Origin: CAYGTO01 sp964352815
Lineage (GTDB): Bacteria; Pseudomonadota; Alphaproteobacteria; Rickettsiales; UBA3002
Direction: 5' to 3'
Assembly (NCBI GenBank): GCA_964352815.1
Contig: CAYGTO010000005.1
Location: 1-64,000 of the forward strand
DNA length: 64,000 nucleotides
A model generated the notes under the pieces. The model saw nothing but the letters and a program-made list of their open reading frames with translations, did not search any database and was not told the origin of the DNA. Positions 24,433 to 31,676 of the stretch are shown here, piece by piece (positions within the stretch are counted from its first letter, which is position 1; each line of letters opens with the position of its first letter). A program made the translations under genes and the position numbers.

Positions 24433-24525
24433 CGTCATTTCGAGCGAGCGCATCAGCGCGACGAGAAATCTGTCGGCGTCATGTTGAGATTTCTCCGTCT
24501 GCTAAAGCAGCCGTTCGAAATGACG
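24433..24525. repeat. Palindromic element fused to the start of the SIMPL gene
   Basis: The 93-nt element has perfect inverted ends CGTCATTTCGA/TCGAAATGACG (outer 24433-24442 and 24516-24525) and an inner GAGAAATCT/AGATTTCTC pair. It is open in the frame of the downstream gene, and the ATG in its last AAATGACG (24520) is the first in-frame ATG that gives a proper signal peptide. Confidence 0.85.
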
Positions 24526-25233
24526 TATATTATTTTCGCGGGAATGACACTTTTAGTGTTCACTTCCATTGCCCATGCCGACGATGATCTCGTACGCAGT
24601 GTGAGCGTGGTGGGCGAAGCAAAAGAATCACTCACCCCAGACCGCGCAACCATTAGCAGCACGGTACAGGCAAAGAACCAAAACTTAGACGCCGCAAAGA
24701 AAGAGCATGATGCGAAGCTTCGCAGCCTTTTGGCTCTGGCGAAGAAATATGATGTTGATGACAAAGACCAGCGCACGGTATCAAGCCGGATTCATCCGGA
24801 ATGGCGTTGGGAAAAAAACACGCAAGTCTTTAAGGGATACACCGTGTCGACCACGGTGAGTTTTACGCTGGAAGACATCAAAGATGTGGGCGCGTTTTTA
24901 GAAGATGTGGTCCGCACCAAGCCCCATCAGATGAACGGCCCGAATTATCACATGGATGACACGAAACCGATCCGCGATAAGGTGCGTGTGTCGGCGATGA
25001 AAGATGCGTATGCGAAAGCGGAAGCGCTTGCGAAGCAGGCTGATTTGAAGGTGGGGAAGGCCATCAGTATTTCAGACCGCTACCAGTCACCGCGGCCAGC
25101 TATTGTAAACCGCGGTATGATTCGCGCTGATTCGGTTTCGTTTTCGGCGATGGAATCCGCGCCTGTTACTCCCCCTGCCGGAGAGCAAGCGATTCACGCG
25201 CATGTCTATGTCACTTATGAGTTAGAAGAATAG
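24520..25233 (+). CDS. SIMPL-domain (DUF541) periplasmic protein
   Basis: A 237-residue SIMPL/DUF541 protein, exported. The signal peptide is MTYIIFAGMTLLVFTSIAHA, then the mature start DDDLVRSVSVVGEAKESLTPDRATIS, which is the family's hallmark first strand. YTVSTTVSFTLEDIKDVGAFLEDVV and ALAKQADLKVGKAISISDRY follow. SIMPL proteins include BP26 of Brucella; they form channel-like rings, and the cell role is unclear. The frame is open back to a GTG at 24415 overlapping the pdhB stop, but those 35 codons are mostly a palindromic repeat; an internal ATG at 24544 is a third option. It sits between pdhB and pdhC, which is unusual. Confidence 0.85.
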   Translation: MTYIIFAGMTLLVFTSIAHADDDLVRSVSVVGEAKESLTPDRATISSTVQAKNQNLDAAKKEHDAKLRSLLALAKKYDVDDKDQRTVSSRIHPEWRWEKNTQVFKGYTVSTTVSFTLEDIKDVGAFLEDVVRTKPHQMNGPNYHMDDTKPIRDKVRVSAMKDAYAKAEALAKQADLKVGKAISISDRYQSPRPAIVNRGMIRADSVSFSAMESAPVTPPAGEQAIHAHVYVTYELEE

Positions 25234-25245
25234 TAAGGGAACGCT

Positions 25246-26577
25246 ATGACCACAGAAATTTTAATGCCGGCGCTGTCGCCAACCATGACCGAGGGTACGC
25301 TTGCCAAATGGCTCAAGAAAGAAGGCGATACGGTCGAGTCGGGGGATATTCTCGCAGAGATCGAGACCGATAAGGCGACGATGGAAGTCGAAGCGGTCGA
25401 TGAAGGCGTACTTGGCAAAATTTTTGTGGGTGACGGCACGGATAATGTGAAGGTCAATCAAGTGATCGCGGTGCTGCTGGATGAGGGTGAAGATAAGAGT
25501 GTACTCAAAGATTATACGCCGCCGAAGCTGGAGGAGGAATCAGCAGAGGAAGAGGACGCCTCTGGTGACGATTCGGGCGGTGAGAAAAAAGAAACGAAAA
25601 AGCCGAGCGGTTCAGGCGGCGCGGCGATGATTCAGCAGCAAGCAACGACCGCGCCCGATGGCCCGGTCATGCCGGCAAAAGGGAAAGCTGCACAAACCGG
25701 TGATCGCGTGAAGGCCTCGCCGCTGGCCAAGCGCATTGCTGAACAGAATATGCTCGATTTGAGTCGTGTGATGGGCAGCGGCCCGAACGGACGTATCATT
25801 AAATCTGATATTGAAGAGGCGCTGCTGTCGGGCAATGCCGGGGCGAGCAAGGTGACGCGCCACCCGGTTGATTTCTATAAATTGCCGAACAATAATATGC
25901 GCAAAACCATCGCCAAGCGCCTGCTTGAGGCGAAGCAGACCATGCCGCATTTCTATCTGACGGTGGAGTGCGAGCTGGATGCGATGCTCGAAGTGCGTAA
26001 GCAAATTAATGGTCTGGCCGCCTCGCAAGCGGACGCGGATGGTAAGCCGCCTTACAAAATTTCGGTCAATGATATGGTCATCAAAGCCTCAGCTTGCGCG
26101 CTGCGTGACAAGCCAGCGGCGAATGCTAGCTGGTATGATGATGCGGTGGTGCAGTATAATAATGTCGATATTTCGGTGGCGGTGGCGACTGAGGGCGGCC
26201 TGATCACGCCGATCATTCGCAATGCCGATCAAAAATCACTGCCGCAAATTTCTGCCGAGATGAAAGACCTCGCGGGCCGCGCGCGTAAAAATGCGCTGAA
26301 GCCTGAGGAATATCAGGGTGGCGGTTTCTCGATTTCAAACCTCGGCATGTTCGGCGTGCAAAGTTTCAGCGCCATTGTGAACCCGCCGCAAAGCTGCATC
26401 CTTGCGGTTGGCGCGGGAGAGGAAAAACTCGCGCTGGTCGATGGCCAGGTCACGGCGAAACAGGTGGTGAAAGTTACCCTGTCCGTTGATCACCGCTCCG
26501 TCGATGGCGCCCTCGGCGCGGAATGGCTGCAAGCCTTTAAGAAATATATCGAACAGCCGGTGCTAATGTTTGTGTGA
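25246..26577 (+). CDS. pdhC: Pyruvate dehydrogenase E2, dihydrolipoamide acetyltransferase
   Basis: E2, 443 residues, carries acetyl groups on lipoyl-Lys and gives acetyl-CoA. One N-terminal lipoyl domain (residues 2-77, Lys43 in EIETDKATMEVEAV), an acidic then Pro/Ala linker (about 85-140), the E1/E3-binding domain (KASPLAKRIAEQNMLDLSRV...GRIIKSDIEEAL, about 160-195) and the catalytic domain. The active-site motif is DHRSVDGALGAEWL near the end. The stop shares bases with the next ATG (TGATG). Confidence 0.97.
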   Translation: MTTEILMPALSPTMTEGTLAKWLKKEGDTVESGDILAEIETDKATMEVEAVDEGVLGKIFVGDGTDNVKVNQVIAVLLDEGEDKSVLKDYTPPKLEEESAEEEDASGDDSGGEKKETKKPSGSGGAAMIQQQATTAPDGPVMPAKGKAAQTGDRVKASPLAKRIAEQNMLDLSRVMGSGPNGRIIKSDIEEALLSGNAGASKVTRHPVDFYKLPNNNMRKTIAKRLLEAKQTMPHFYLTVECELDAMLEVRKQINGLAASQADADGKPPYKISVNDMVIKASACALRDKPAANASWYDDAVVQYNNVDISVAVATEGGLITPIIRNADQKSLPQISAEMKDLAGRARKNALKPEEYQGGGFSISNLGMFGVQSFSAIVNPPQSCILAVGAGEEKLALVDGQVTAKQVVKVTLSVDHRSVDGALGAEWLQAFKKYIEQPVLMFV

Positions 26578-27098
26578 TGGAAGAGTGGGAACATACTTAC
26601 TATTATGAAATTTTGTTACTTTTAGTAACGTTAGTAGCTGGAGCTGTTGGTGCTCTTACGAACAAAGTGTTTGAGTGGAAAAACAGAGAAGAACTTAGAA
26701 AAAAGTTACACGAATATATTATCAGAGAAATAAAATTTAATATATCTAGAGTAGAGCACAATATTAATGAGCTTTACCAAATAAGAAACAAGTATGCCTT
26801 GTCAGAACGTATGATTGAAGCAACTACAGCAATAGGTAGAAGTGAAAGTAGCGTTATATTGAATTATTTGATTTCTCAAGGCATGGTCTATGAATTCTTA
26901 ACAGACAAACAAATGGTGCTAATGCATAATTTTATCTTAAATTTTGCATCTACTACGGATTTATTTTTTAAAAGATTCACAGAACTGAAAGAAACAAATC
27001 CAAATAAACAAGATGCTACAGCTTTCTTGGATCACTTTATTGATGAATATAATCATTATAAAAAAGATTTAGAAGATTTATTAAGAGAGCTAGCATGA
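26577..27098 (+). CDS. Very AT-rich membrane-anchored protein, unknown function
   Basis: A 173-residue protein with codon use unlike any neighbour (strongly A/T ending, runs such as AAAATTTAATAT), a clear sign of foreign origin. One N-terminal membrane helix (about residues 9-28, EILLLLVTLVAGAVGALTNK) is followed by a basic linker and a long helical domain (ELRKKLHEYIIREIKFNISR and onward). The family is not recognised. Layout, a single membrane anchor plus a helical cytoplasmic domain, resembles effector or sensor proteins of mobile defence units, but that is only a resemblance. Its ATG overlaps the pdhC stop (TGATG), and its stop overlaps the mntA-like ATG (ATGA). Confidence 0.75.
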   Translation: MEEWEHTYYYEILLLLVTLVAGAVGALTNKVFEWKNREELRKKLHEYIIREIKFNISRVEHNINELYQIRNKYALSERMIEATTAIGRSESSVILNYLISQGMVYEFLTDKQMVLMHNFILNFASTTDLFFKRFTELKETNPNKQDATAFLDHFIDEYNHYKKDLEDLLRELA

Positions 27099-27406
27099 CA
27101 GAAAAACCCGTCATCACCTTCGAAGATATCCGCGCTAAACGCGAGGATATTTTGCGTATAGCGGAGGAACGCGGGCTTACGAATATCCGTGTGTTTGGCT
27201 CCATCGCGCGCGGTGATGCCACCGAAGATAGCGACATTGATTTCTTGGTCAGCTACATGCCAGAAAGCGGTAAGGGCTGGGAAGTGTATGGGTTTCCGAT
27301 AGAAATGGAAAAAATGTTTGGTGTGTCCAAAGTCGACATGGTGTTTGATAGTAACCTATATCCCATTTTCAAAGAACGCGTATTAAGCGAGGCGGTCGAG
27401 CTATGA
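27095..27406 (+). CDS. mntA: MntA-type antitoxin, minimal nucleotidyltransferase
   Basis: A 103-residue minimal nucleotidyltransferase. The active site G-S-x10-D-x-D is perfect: GSIARGDATEDSDIDF (Gly35, Ser36, Asp47, Asp49). In MNT/HEPN systems such as MntA/HepT of Shewanella, this enzyme transfers AMP to a Tyr of the HEPN toxin and silences it. The gene overlaps both neighbours by 4 nt (ATGA) and directly precedes the HEPN gene, the usual antitoxin-first order. Base composition is close to the host's, unlike the gene before it. Confidence 0.92.
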   Translation: MTEKPVITFEDIRAKREDILRIAEERGLTNIRVFGSIARGDATEDSDIDFLVSYMPESGKGWEVYGFPIEMEKMFGVSKVDMVFDSNLYPIFKERVLSEAVEL

Positions 27407-27771
27407 AGGAGAATGGCGATCAGGCTCACATTCATTATATTCTCTCCACCTCAGAGAAATTGTTGGGACTCGTGAAGGAAGAGAATGCCCGCAAGGCCTA
27501 TCAAGACGATTGGATTCGCCAAGGCGCCACATTGCGCGGGCTTCATACCCTGTCTGAATCCGCTAGCAAGCTTTCGGGCGAAGCTAAGACCGCGATGCCA
27601 AATATCGAATGGGAAGAAATTCACGCTTTTAGAAATGCGTTGGTGCATGGATATTTGGGAAACATCAATCATGATGCCGTCTGGCTTGTGTTAGAGAACA
27701 AACTACCAGACTTGAGAAACACATTATTAGCTTACTATGAGGAACATTATGGCGAATACAAACAAACATGA
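27403..27771 (+). CDS. hepT: HepT-type HEPN toxin (DUF86)
   Basis: A 122-residue HEPN protein of the DUF86 group. The RNase motif R-x4-H-x-Y is complete: RNALVHGY (Arg77, His82, Tyr84); the Tyr is the expected AMP acceptor for MntA. HEPN toxins cut RNA as dimers. The pair lies inside the pdh operon, between pdhC and lpd. The last 23 nt of hepT overlap the start of lpd, so the lpd ribosome site lies inside the toxin gene and lpd translation may depend on hepT translation. That tight fit would make loss of the toxin gene costly for the cell. Confidence 0.92.
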   Translation: MKENGDQAHIHYILSTSEKLLGLVKEENARKAYQDDWIRQGATLRGLHTLSESASKLSGEAKTAMPNIEWEEIHAFRNALVHGYLGNINHDAVWLVLENKLPDLRNTLLAYYEEHYGEYKQT

Positions 27772-29176
27772 TATCGTAATTTTAGGCGGTGGCCCGGGCG
27801 GGTATGTCGCGGCGATTCGCGCGGCGCAGCTGGGCATGAATGCGGCGGTGGTCGAGCGCGAACATATGGGCGGGATTTGCCTGAATTGGGGCTGTATTCC
27901 GACCAAGGCGCTGCTGCGCTCATCGGAGGTGATGCATCTGATGCAGGAGTCGGAAAGTTTCGGCCTGAGCAATGATAATATTTCGTATGATTTGAAAAAA
28001 GTGGTGAAGCGTTCGCGCGATGTGTCGGGGCAGCTCACCGGCGGAATCAGTGCGCTGATGAAGAAGAACAGAGTGACCGTCTATGAAGGCCATGGCGCGC
28101 TCGCGGGCGCGGGTAAAGTGACCGTGACCGAATTTGACAAAGAAGCGCGCGAAAAGGGCGAGAAGAAAGTCACCGAGATTGAAGCGGAACATATTATTCT
28201 CGCGACCGGTGCACGGGCGCGTCAGCTTCCGGGCCTTGAGTCCGATGGCACGCTGATCTGGACGTACCGCGAGGCGATGGTGCCAACCAAAATGCCGAAG
28301 AAATTACTCGTCGTTGGTTCGGGCGCGATCGGTTCGGAATTTGCGAGTTTTTACCTGAATATGGGCGTCGATGTGACGCTGGTGGAAGTGCTTGATCGTG
28401 TGCTGCCCGTCGAAGATGAAGACATCTCGAAATTTATGAAGAAGCAGTTCGAGGCGCAGGGCATGAAGGTCAAAACCGCGACGACCGTGACCAAGCTCGA
28501 GAAGGGCAAAAGCAATGTCAAAGCGACGATGAAGGATAAAAAGGATAAGGAAACCACCGAGACGTTCGATAATGTGATTATGGCGGTGGGGATTGTCGGC
28601 AATATTGAAGGGATCGGCATTGAGGGTACGCGCGTGAAAACCGAGCGCGGCCATATTGTGGTGGATGAATATTACCGCACCGGTGAGAAGGGCGTCTATG
28701 CGATCGGTGACATTACCGGCGCGCCGTGGCTCGCGCATAAAGCCTCGCATGAGGGGGTGATTTGTATCGAAGCGATTGCCGGCAAAAAGCCGCACGCGAT
28801 GGTGAAGGAAAATATTCCGGGCTGCACCTATTGCCGCCCGCAAGTGGCGAGCGTTGGGCTGACTGAGGCGAAGGCGAAAGAGGCAGGGCATGAGGTCAAA
28901 GTCGGCAATTTCCCATTCATCGGTAATGGCAAAGCGATTGCACTGGGCGAGCCGGAAGGCATCGTGAAAACCGTGTTTGATGCGCAGACGGGTGAGCTAC
29001 TCGGCGCGCATATGGCCGGCGCGGAAGTGACCGAAATGATTCAGGGCTACGTCATCGCGAAGCAGCTGGAGGCGACTGAAAAAGACCTGATGCACACCAT
29101 CTTCCCGCATCCGACGCTGTCGGAAATGATGCATGAGTCGGTGCTGGATGCGTATGGGCAGGTGATTCATATGTGA
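27749..29176 (+). CDS. lpd: Dihydrolipoyl dehydrogenase (E3)
   Basis: E3, 475 residues, re-oxidises dihydrolipoamide and makes NADH. Landmarks are the FAD motif IVILGGGPGGYVAAIRAAQL, the redox disulfide GGICLNWGCIPTKALL, the NAD motif LLVVGSGAIGSEFASFY, GVYAIGDITGAPWLAHKASHEG, and the C-terminal His-Glu pair in HTIFPHPTLSEMMHESV. ATG 27749 has AGGA 6 nt upstream and lies inside the end of hepT; an in-frame upstream Met at 27737 has no ribosome site. Confidence 0.97.
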   Translation: MANTNKHDIVILGGGPGGYVAAIRAAQLGMNAAVVEREHMGGICLNWGCIPTKALLRSSEVMHLMQESESFGLSNDNISYDLKKVVKRSRDVSGQLTGGISALMKKNRVTVYEGHGALAGAGKVTVTEFDKEAREKGEKKVTEIEAEHIILATGARARQLPGLESDGTLIWTYREAMVPTKMPKKLLVVGSGAIGSEFASFYLNMGVDVTLVEVLDRVLPVEDEDISKFMKKQFEAQGMKVKTATTVTKLEKGKSNVKATMKDKKDKETTETFDNVIMAVGIVGNIEGIGIEGTRVKTERGHIVVDEYYRTGEKGVYAIGDITGAPWLAHKASHEGVICIEAIAGKKPHAMVKENIPGCTYCRPQVASVGLTEAKAKEAGHEVKVGNFPFIGNGKAIALGEPEGIVKTVFDAQTGELLGAHMAGAEVTEMIQGYVIAKQLEATEKDLMHTIFPHPTLSEMMHESVLDAYGQVIHM

Positions 29177-29505
29177 TTTTTGCGTTTCTTCCCGCTCCGG
29201 CCTCCTGGCCTGCGCGATGAAGCTAACGCCTTCGGCGACTAAAGTATCGGCCTACTGGCCTTACTTTACGATACCAGCTGTGCCGGAATTTATCCCCGTA
29301 CCCGCCTACGCGGGCATAAACTCCGGCGGGGATCCAGAGCAGCAGGCTATATGAAGCATAACGCCCCAGACCCCGCAACAAGTGCGGGGTGACATGTGTG
29401 GGGCGAAGCGAGCACGGGATCTCCAGCTCTAAATCTTCACGAAACTGCCACACACCCTTCCTACTTAGTGGCTATATTTCGGCCAATTAAACGCGGAGAT
29501 ACACT
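29177..29505. repeat. Gene-free stretch with palindromic repeats
   Basis: This 329-nt gap after lpd holds no plausible gene. A 44-nt imperfect palindrome lies at 29283-29326 (CCGGAATTTATCCCC...GCATAAACTCCGG around CCGCCTACGCGG). A perfect hairpin is at 29370-29390 (ACCCCGCA stem, ACAAG loop). CGGCCTCCTGGCCTG and TCGGCCTACTGGCC motifs at 29200-29270 can also fold. No classic T-run terminator is seen. A weak promoter for the kinase-like gene may lie at about 29460-29490. Confidence 0.7.
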
Positions 29506-30270
29506 ATGACAGATTTTAACAAACCCAAATTTATTATGATGGTAGGCGTTCCCATGTCCGGCAAGGACAGCTGGATCGGCCAGAACTTTGATTTTCAGGG
29601 GACTAGCTCAGCGGATCTAGGCCTATATAAACGTAAGTCGGACGGTGCGACCTTTAACGTGATTTCCACCGATAATGAAGTATATACTGTTGGGTGTAAA
29701 CACTGTGTTACTTCCGATTTACAAGGCAGAGATGAGTATGTTCGTTACCAAGACGTTATGACGTACGATGATTGGCATCCCAAAGACAAGCCGGTGAGTG
29801 ATTTATATCGAGAGGCAATTGATGAGGTGGACAAGAAGTTAGATGAGGCAATTGCTGCGGGCAAAAATATTTTGTTCAATCGCACGAATACAACTCAGCA
29901 AGAGCGCGCAGCTGTTATTGAAAAGCTAGGCGATAAATATGATGTCGAAGCGGTAGTTATGGTGCCATCTTCAGAAGAGATTGCATCACGCTATGAACGC
30001 TCGAACCCTAAAGAAATCCCGGGTTTTGTGATGGCTTCCAAAATGAAAAAGTTTGAAATGCCAACCAAGGAAGAAGGCTTTAGTCATATCCATATTAACC
30101 CGCCAACACGTCCAACAATTTTCCCGGGAATGGCAGGTGAGCGTTATGCACCGAGTGAGTTTATTAAAAAGAATCAAGCGGTGATAGATTCTTCAGTATT
30201 TAGGGGTGTCGAGGCAGTTCAAAAATATGATGAACTCGCTGCAGCACAGGTACGAGGCCAATCCCGCTAA
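29506..30270 (+). CDS. P-loop kinase-like protein, unknown substrate
   Basis: A 254-residue protein with a Walker A loop near the N-terminus (FIMMVGVPMSGKDSWIGQNF), as in AAA_33-type small P-loop kinases such as the kinase domain of T4 polynucleotide kinase. A later NILFNRTNTTQQERAAVIEKL resembles the N-R-T/D-N-T motif of those kinases. A CKHC pair at about residue 65 is unusual for them. The C-terminal part has EGFSHIHINPPTRPTIFPGM. The substrate could be a polynucleotide or a small molecule; I cannot say. The next gene follows 43 nt on and may be its partner. Confidence 0.75.
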   Translation: MTDFNKPKFIMMVGVPMSGKDSWIGQNFDFQGTSSADLGLYKRKSDGATFNVISTDNEVYTVGCKHCVTSDLQGRDEYVRYQDVMTYDDWHPKDKPVSDLYREAIDEVDKKLDEAIAAGKNILFNRTNTTQQERAAVIEKLGDKYDVEAVVMVPSSEEIASRYERSNPKEIPGFVMASKMKKFEMPTKEEGFSHIHINPPTRPTIFPGMAGERYAPSEFIKKNQAVIDSSVFRGVEAVQKYDELAAAQVRGQSR

Positions 30271-30313
30271 TTTCCTTCTTTAAACACCCCCCAAAATTTG
30301 CTATCATAAAAGC

Positions 30314-31099
30314 ATGTTGGGGGCGCAGTTTTTTCGAAGCATCTACTCCGCGCAGGAGTTGCAAACCTCTTTTGAAGAAATTCACACCCTGCCGCATAGT
30401 CCACAAGATCGTATTGAAACCGGCTGTCTTCATCAATATCTCGCCGTGCTAAACTATCATGACCGGGTCCATTTCCCGCTCGATATTATGAAACATTTTC
30501 AAGGGCAGGGGCCAGACTTTACGATTCGTAATGGCGCCTATTTCGGCGTGGAGATGACCAAAGTCACCACGCAGGATTATCAGGTCTGGCTGAAAAGCGG
30601 GCTAAATTATTGGCCAATCCAGAATATGGATGAATATGTCGATACGCGCGCGGAGCATCGCGTCGCCGATCTGACGATGTACCGCATCAAGAAAAAGAAT
30701 TATAAACTCCCGCTCTATAAAGCCGCAGTGCCAGATATGGAATATTGCGATCTGGTGTTGGAGGAAGATGGCAATGTCTGCATGAACAAAGGGGTGCTGA
30801 TGGATCTGCTTCAACGCAAAGTCCATACGCTAAAATTCCAGAACTTCCGAACGCTCTCCCTGATCTCTGGCTCTACGTTATTTTATGCGTTCAATACCGA
30901 TGATGCGGCAATTCTAAACGCGCCAGATATGATTAGCGCGATTCAAAACCGTACGAGTGATGTCACGAAACAGGCACTGTTCGAGAAAGGATGGGAGGAA
31001 ACTAACGCGCTTGTGGTCCCGCCGAAAAGAACTGCTTTACCATGCCCACCGGGTCGCTCAACTTCGACTGAAGCTTCCCAATTTGCATCACGTCATTAA
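30314..31099 (+). CDS. Unknown protein, possible nuclease-like fold
   Basis: A 261-residue soluble protein that I do not recognise. Its best clue is GPDFTIRNGAYFGVEMTKVT (Pro67-Asp68, then Glu80-x-Thr82-Lys83), which resembles the P-D...E-x-T/K strand pair of PD-(D/E)xK nuclease-like proteins; the match is loose. Before it there is a YHDRVHFPLDIMKHFQ helix. The last 26 residues (PPKRTALPCPPGRSTST and on) are encoded antisense to the end of coq9, a 98-nt convergent overlap, so this tail is probably an accident of read-through. It may form a two-gene unit with the kinase-like gene. Confidence 0.65.
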   Translation: MLGAQFFRSIYSAQELQTSFEEIHTLPHSPQDRIETGCLHQYLAVLNYHDRVHFPLDIMKHFQGQGPDFTIRNGAYFGVEMTKVTTQDYQVWLKSGLNYWPIQNMDEYVDTRAEHRVADLTMYRIKKKNYKLPLYKAAVPDMEYCDLVLEEDGNVCMNKGVLMDLLQRKVHTLKFQNFRTLSLISGSTLFYAFNTDDAAILNAPDMISAIQNRTSDVTKQALFEKGWEETNALVVPPKRTALPCPPGRSTSTEASQFASRH

Positions 31100-31634
31100 T
31101 ACGTCGGTGCAGAAATTCGCGTGTATCTTCATGGTTTTCTGAGGTGTCTTCAAGCCAAAAATACAGCGTTGTCATATAGACTTTGCTGAGCAGAGCACGT
31201 TTGGTGTACCAGTTATAATCCGTTGACTCATCACCTGCCGCAATCCACATCTGGTCCACTGTATTCCCCAAGAGGCGAAGCCCCTCTGGCATGTTCCACG
31301 GCAAATTAAAATGCGCAATGCCGCGGCGAATCGCATCTTTATGCGCTTCATTCTGTTCGAGGCGAACCATAACGGCGGTAGCAATGCGGTCGCGGATTTT
31401 CATAGTGTCGAACGTATAATCATTGGTGAGAGCGTCCATCATACGCTGATCGGCGCGTTCAGAATGATAGGAGAGGGCGTCGGTTCCACCGTTAGGAAAG
31501 TGAATTAGCGCGTCATCATATTTTCCGTGGAGCTCAAGGCAGGCAGAGCGCAACGACGCATCACTCCACCCATCGAACACGATGTGAGGGAGCATGGCGT
31601 CAAGGAGCGCATCTTTATCAATCAATGCCATCAT
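31002..31634 (-). CDS. COQ9 family ubiquinone-biosynthesis protein
   Basis: A 210-residue COQ9 protein. The signature region is present: AIRRGIAHFNLPWNMPEGLRLLGNTVDQMW in two parts, then AAGDESTDYNWYTKRALLSKVYMTTLYFWL and HEDTREFLHRRINDVM. COQ9 binds lipids and helps the hydroxylase that works late in ubiquinone synthesis; in bacteria it is mostly an alphaproteobacterial gene, which helps place the genome. The N-terminus is Met-Met; either may be used. The 3' end overlaps the unknown gene on the other strand. Confidence 0.9.
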   Translation of the reverse strand: MMALIDKDALLDAMLPHIVFDGWSDASLRSACLELHGKYDDALIHFPNGGTDALSYHSERADQRMMDALTNDYTFDTMKIRDRIATAVMVRLEQNEAHKDAIRRGIAHFNLPWNMPEGLRLLGNTVDQMWIAAGDESTDYNWYTKRALLSKVYMTTLYFWLEDTSENHEDTREFLHRRINDVMQIGKLQSKLSDPVGMVKQFFSAGPQAR

Positions 31635-31676
31635 ATTAATATAGAGAAAATTGGGGCTGCCACAAGCGGCAAGTTA

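Noticed and set aside
26616..26640. GTTACT-TTT-AGTAAC palindrome in the AT-rich membrane-protein gene
   Set aside because: Inside coding sequence of a membrane helix (Leu/Val/Thr codons) and AT-rich; likely chance.
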